Shown here piece by piece: positions 4,644 to 5,770 of a stretch of 5,770 bases of DNA. The position numbers and the translations under genes are program-made. This DNA comes from an uncultured Veillonellaceae bacterium (GTDB lineage: Bacteria; Bacillota; Negativicutes; Veillonellales; Negativicoccaceae). The DNA is taken from NCBI GenBank assembly GCA_902488965.1, contig CABTYA010000064.1:1-5770 (forward strand), written 5' to 3'. Below the pieces are notes generated by a model. That model did no database searches. It worked only from the letters and a program-made list of their open reading frames with translations, and was not told where the DNA came from. Each line of letters begins with the position of its first letter. Positions within the stretch are counted from its first letter, which is position 1.

Positions 4644-4836
4644 GGGAATCTCCTTCTTTCTTCATCTCCGCCGCATCCGTGCGATAGTTGCGGTGCGGCT
4701 GTCAATCCTTGGCATGGATAATAATTAATGTAGTATAATGAATTATCACTATTATACTATATTGCTTTAGGCGCGCGTGCCATCGGCGCGGTACGGACCT
4801 TTGGCGGAGAAAATAAATCAAGGGCAAGTCTGCACC
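4644..4836. other. Divergent intergenic region between the decarboxylase and rplM
   Basis: This stretch serves as 5' leader for the decarboxylase on the - strand and lies upstream of the rplM promoter on the + strand. Near the decarboxylase, CCGCA (4671-4675) can pair with TGCGG (4689-4693) in the leader. An AT-rich block (4718-4762) holds several TATAAT-like boxes but no -35 at proper distance on the - strand, so the decarboxylase promoter is not firmly placed. TCAAGG (4818-4823) and CCTTGA (4835-4840) form a 6-bp dyad that overlaps the -35 box of the rplM promoter. No gene is seen. Confidence 0.6.
4731..4759. promoter_or_regulatory. AT-rich inverted repeat with facing TATAAT boxes, operator candidate
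   Basis: TAGTATAAT (4731-4739) and ATTATACTA (4751-4759) are perfect 9-base complements separated by 11 bases. Each arm contains TATAAT, one readable on the + strand (4734-4739) and one on the - strand (4756-4751), facing each other. On the + strand TTGGCA (4709-4714) lies 19 bases upstream, a long spacer. On the - strand, which would drive the decarboxylase, no -35 box is evident, so activator dependence is possible. Confidence 0.5.
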
Positions 4837-4865
4837 TTGACAAGTCGACGTAAATCACATAAAAT
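4837..4865 (+). promoter_or_regulatory. Sigma-70/SigA promoter of rplM-rpsI
   Basis: TTGACA (4837-4842), a 17-base spacer and TAAAAT (4860-4865) make a near-consensus promoter 86 bases before the rplM start. Transcription should begin near 4872, at the foot of the leader structure described next. A 6-bp dyad (4818-4823 with 4835-4840) overlaps the -35 box. Confidence 0.85.
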
Positions 4866-4872
4866 AATACGA

Positions 4873-4919
4873 GTGAGCATTTGTCCTTACCCTTAGCCCC
4901 GGAAGGATGAACCATTCAC
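4873..4919 (+). promoter_or_regulatory. Structured 5' leader of rplM, candidate L13 autoregulatory leader
   Basis: TTTGTCCTT (4880-4888) pairs with AAGGATGAA (4903-4911), seven Watson-Crick pairs and two adjacent G-U pairs, around a 14-base loop. An outer helix GTGA (4873-4876) with TCAC (4916-4919) closes an internal loop. The position, right at the predicted transcription start and upstream of rplM, fits the L13_leader family known from Firmicutes, which L13 is thought to bind to limit its own operon. I cannot confirm the family consensus from memory, so the identity is inferred from position and fold. Confidence 0.5.
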
Positions 4920-4951
4920 GTTTGAATATGTACAAGGAGGAATGAACCAGC

Positions 4952-5392
4952 ATGAAAACCACGTTTATGGCCAATCCGAGCAATATTGAGCGGAAATGGT
5001 ACGTCGTTGACGCGGAAGGCGAAACGTTAGGACGTCTTGCTGCCGAAGTAGCGAAAATCCTACGGGGTAAACATAAGCCTACGTATACGCCGCACCAAGA
5101 TACCGGCGATTTTGTCATCGTAATCAACGCGGCCAAAGTAGCGGTCACGGGTAAGAAATTGGTACAGAAAAAATATTTCCGGCATTCGGGGTATCCGGGT
5201 GGCGGACGGTTCATCGGCCTGCAATGGCTGTTGGAACGTCGTCCGGAGCAAGTCATCGAAATGGCGGTACGGGGGATGCTTCCGAAGAACACCCTCGGCG
5301 AAAATATGTATCGTAAACTGAAGGTCTACGCCGGCGCGGAACATCCGCATCAGGCACAGCAACCCGAAGTGTTGGAATTGGATATTCGGTAA
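4952..5392 (+). CDS. rplM: 50S ribosomal protein L13
   Basis: L13 binds 23S rRNA early in assembly of the large subunit. The 146-residue protein is full length and carries the family blocks in order: ERKWYVVDAEGETLGRLAAE (13-32), GKHKPTYTPHQDTGDFVIV (39-57), NAAKVAVTGKK, the signature YFRHSGYPGGG, EMAVRGMLPKNTLG and KLKVYAGAEHPHQAQQP. The start ATG at 4952 gives the MKTTFMA beginning seen in other Firmicutes L13 proteins. AAGGAGG (4934-4940) lies 11 bases upstream, a slightly long spacing; the ATG at 4942 is out of frame and too close to it. rpsI follows after 21 bases, the conserved rplM-rpsI operon. truA, often upstream in Firmicutes, is absent here. Confidence 0.97.
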   Translation: MKTTFMANPSNIERKWYVVDAEGETLGRLAAEVAKILRGKHKPTYTPHQDTGDFVIVINAAKVAVTGKKLVQKKYFRHSGYPGGGRFIGLQWLLERRPEQVIEMAVRGMLPKNTLGENMYRKLKVYAGAEHPHQAQQPEVLELDIR

Positions 5393-5413
5393 TACCGGAA
5401 GGAGGAACATCAC

Positions 5414-5770
5414 ATGGCAGAAGCACAGTACTACGGCACCGGTCGTAGAAAAAAATCCGTTGCCAGAGTTCGTCTGGTTCCGGGTCAAGGTAACGTCATT
5501 ATCAATCAGCGTCCGATGGATGACTATTTCGGCATGAAGACGCTCGAATTGATCGTCAAACAGCCGCTCGAGTTGACCGGCACGACCACGCAATACGATG
5601 TCTTGGTCAACGTCAACGGCGGCGGCACCACCGGTCAGGCCGGTGCGATTCGTCACGGCATCAGCCGGGCGTTGCTGCAAGTGGACGGCGACTATCGTCA
5701 GGCGCTGAAAAAAGCGGGCTTCCTGACGCGCGATCCGCGCATGAAAGAACGTAAGAAATACGGTCTCAAA
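5414..5770 (+). CDS. rpsI: 30S ribosomal protein S9 (3' end outside window)
   Basis: S9 sits in the 30S head; its C-terminal tail reaches the P-site tRNA. The visible 119 residues include YYGTGRRKKSVARVRLVPG (6-24), the IINQRPMDDYF block, NVNGGGTTGQAGAIRHGISR (66-85), then ALKKAGFLTRDPRMKERKKYG. The frame is open at the right edge. With a usual length near 130, only about 11 residues are missing, including the basic tail, normally ending in KR. The start ATG has GGAGG (5401-5405) 8 bases upstream and lies 21 bases after the rplM stop, so it shares the rplM promoter and leader. Confidence 0.97.
   Translation, partial: MAEAQYYGTGRRKKSVARVRLVPGQGNVIINQRPMDDYFGMKTLELIVKQPLELTGTTTQYDVLVNVNGGGTTGQAGAIRHGISRALLQVDGDYRQALKKAGFLTRDPRMKERKKYGLK

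Noticed and set aside
4201..4665. 154-codon frame on the - strand overlapping the decarboxylase start
   Set aside because: Arginine-rich shifted frame of the decarboxylase. Its ATG at 4665 only precedes the true ribosome site.
4662..4676. Tiny upstream frame MRRR-stop before the decarboxylase
   Set aside because: Arginine-rich uORFs do control some ornithine decarboxylase genes, but this one has four codons, no ribosome site, and could easily be chance.
5060..5680. 206-codon - strand frame opposite rplM-rpsI
   Set aside because: Antisense to two firmly identified ribosomal protein genes.

Overview
The window joins the end of a prophage (about 1-1770) to a bacterial housekeeping region (about 1795-5770). 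Strong AGGAGG-type ribosome sites, a cysteine-free S4 and an L13 beginning MKTTFMA suggest a Firmicute. The lysis region includes a secreted coiled-coil protein of the kind phages use to cross a periplasm, so I lean towards a diderm Firmicute (Negativicutes, for example a Megasphaera, Dialister or Selenomonas relative). This placement is an inference, not proof.

Phage part, all on the + strand. A partial two-helix membrane protein (holin candidate, 3-269) overlaps by ATGA an N-acetylmuramoyl-L-alanine amidase with all its zinc ligands (266-787). Then comes a 469-base AT-rich stretch without a gene. It is packed with hairpins and tandem repeats: three pairs of near-identical units, each pair spaced 41 bases, plus six copies of an 11-base unit. 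It ends at a hairpin directly before the ribosome site of a coiled-coil, signal-peptide protein that starts at TTG (1257-1658; spanin-like). A small 42-codon frame overlaps its end. Together these form a holin, endolysin and possible spanin lysis module. No integrase is visible.

Chromosomal part. rpsD (S4) lies on the - strand, with a strong terminator facing the prophage and a consensus promoter (TTGACA-17-TATGAT). Directly upstream of it, also on the - strand, is a complete PLP-dependent ornithine decarboxylase of the SpeC/SpeF type (2544-4643), which makes putrescine. A 308-base divergent region carries an AT-rich inverted repeat, a TTGACA-17-TAAAAT promoter and a structured leader that could be an L13 autoregulatory leader. 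It leads into rplM (L13) and rpsI (S9, cut by the right edge) on the + strand.

The most unusual part is the repeat and hairpin region at 788-1256. Its units keep their pairing while the loops change, and one pair of units shows exchanged, compensating substitutions.
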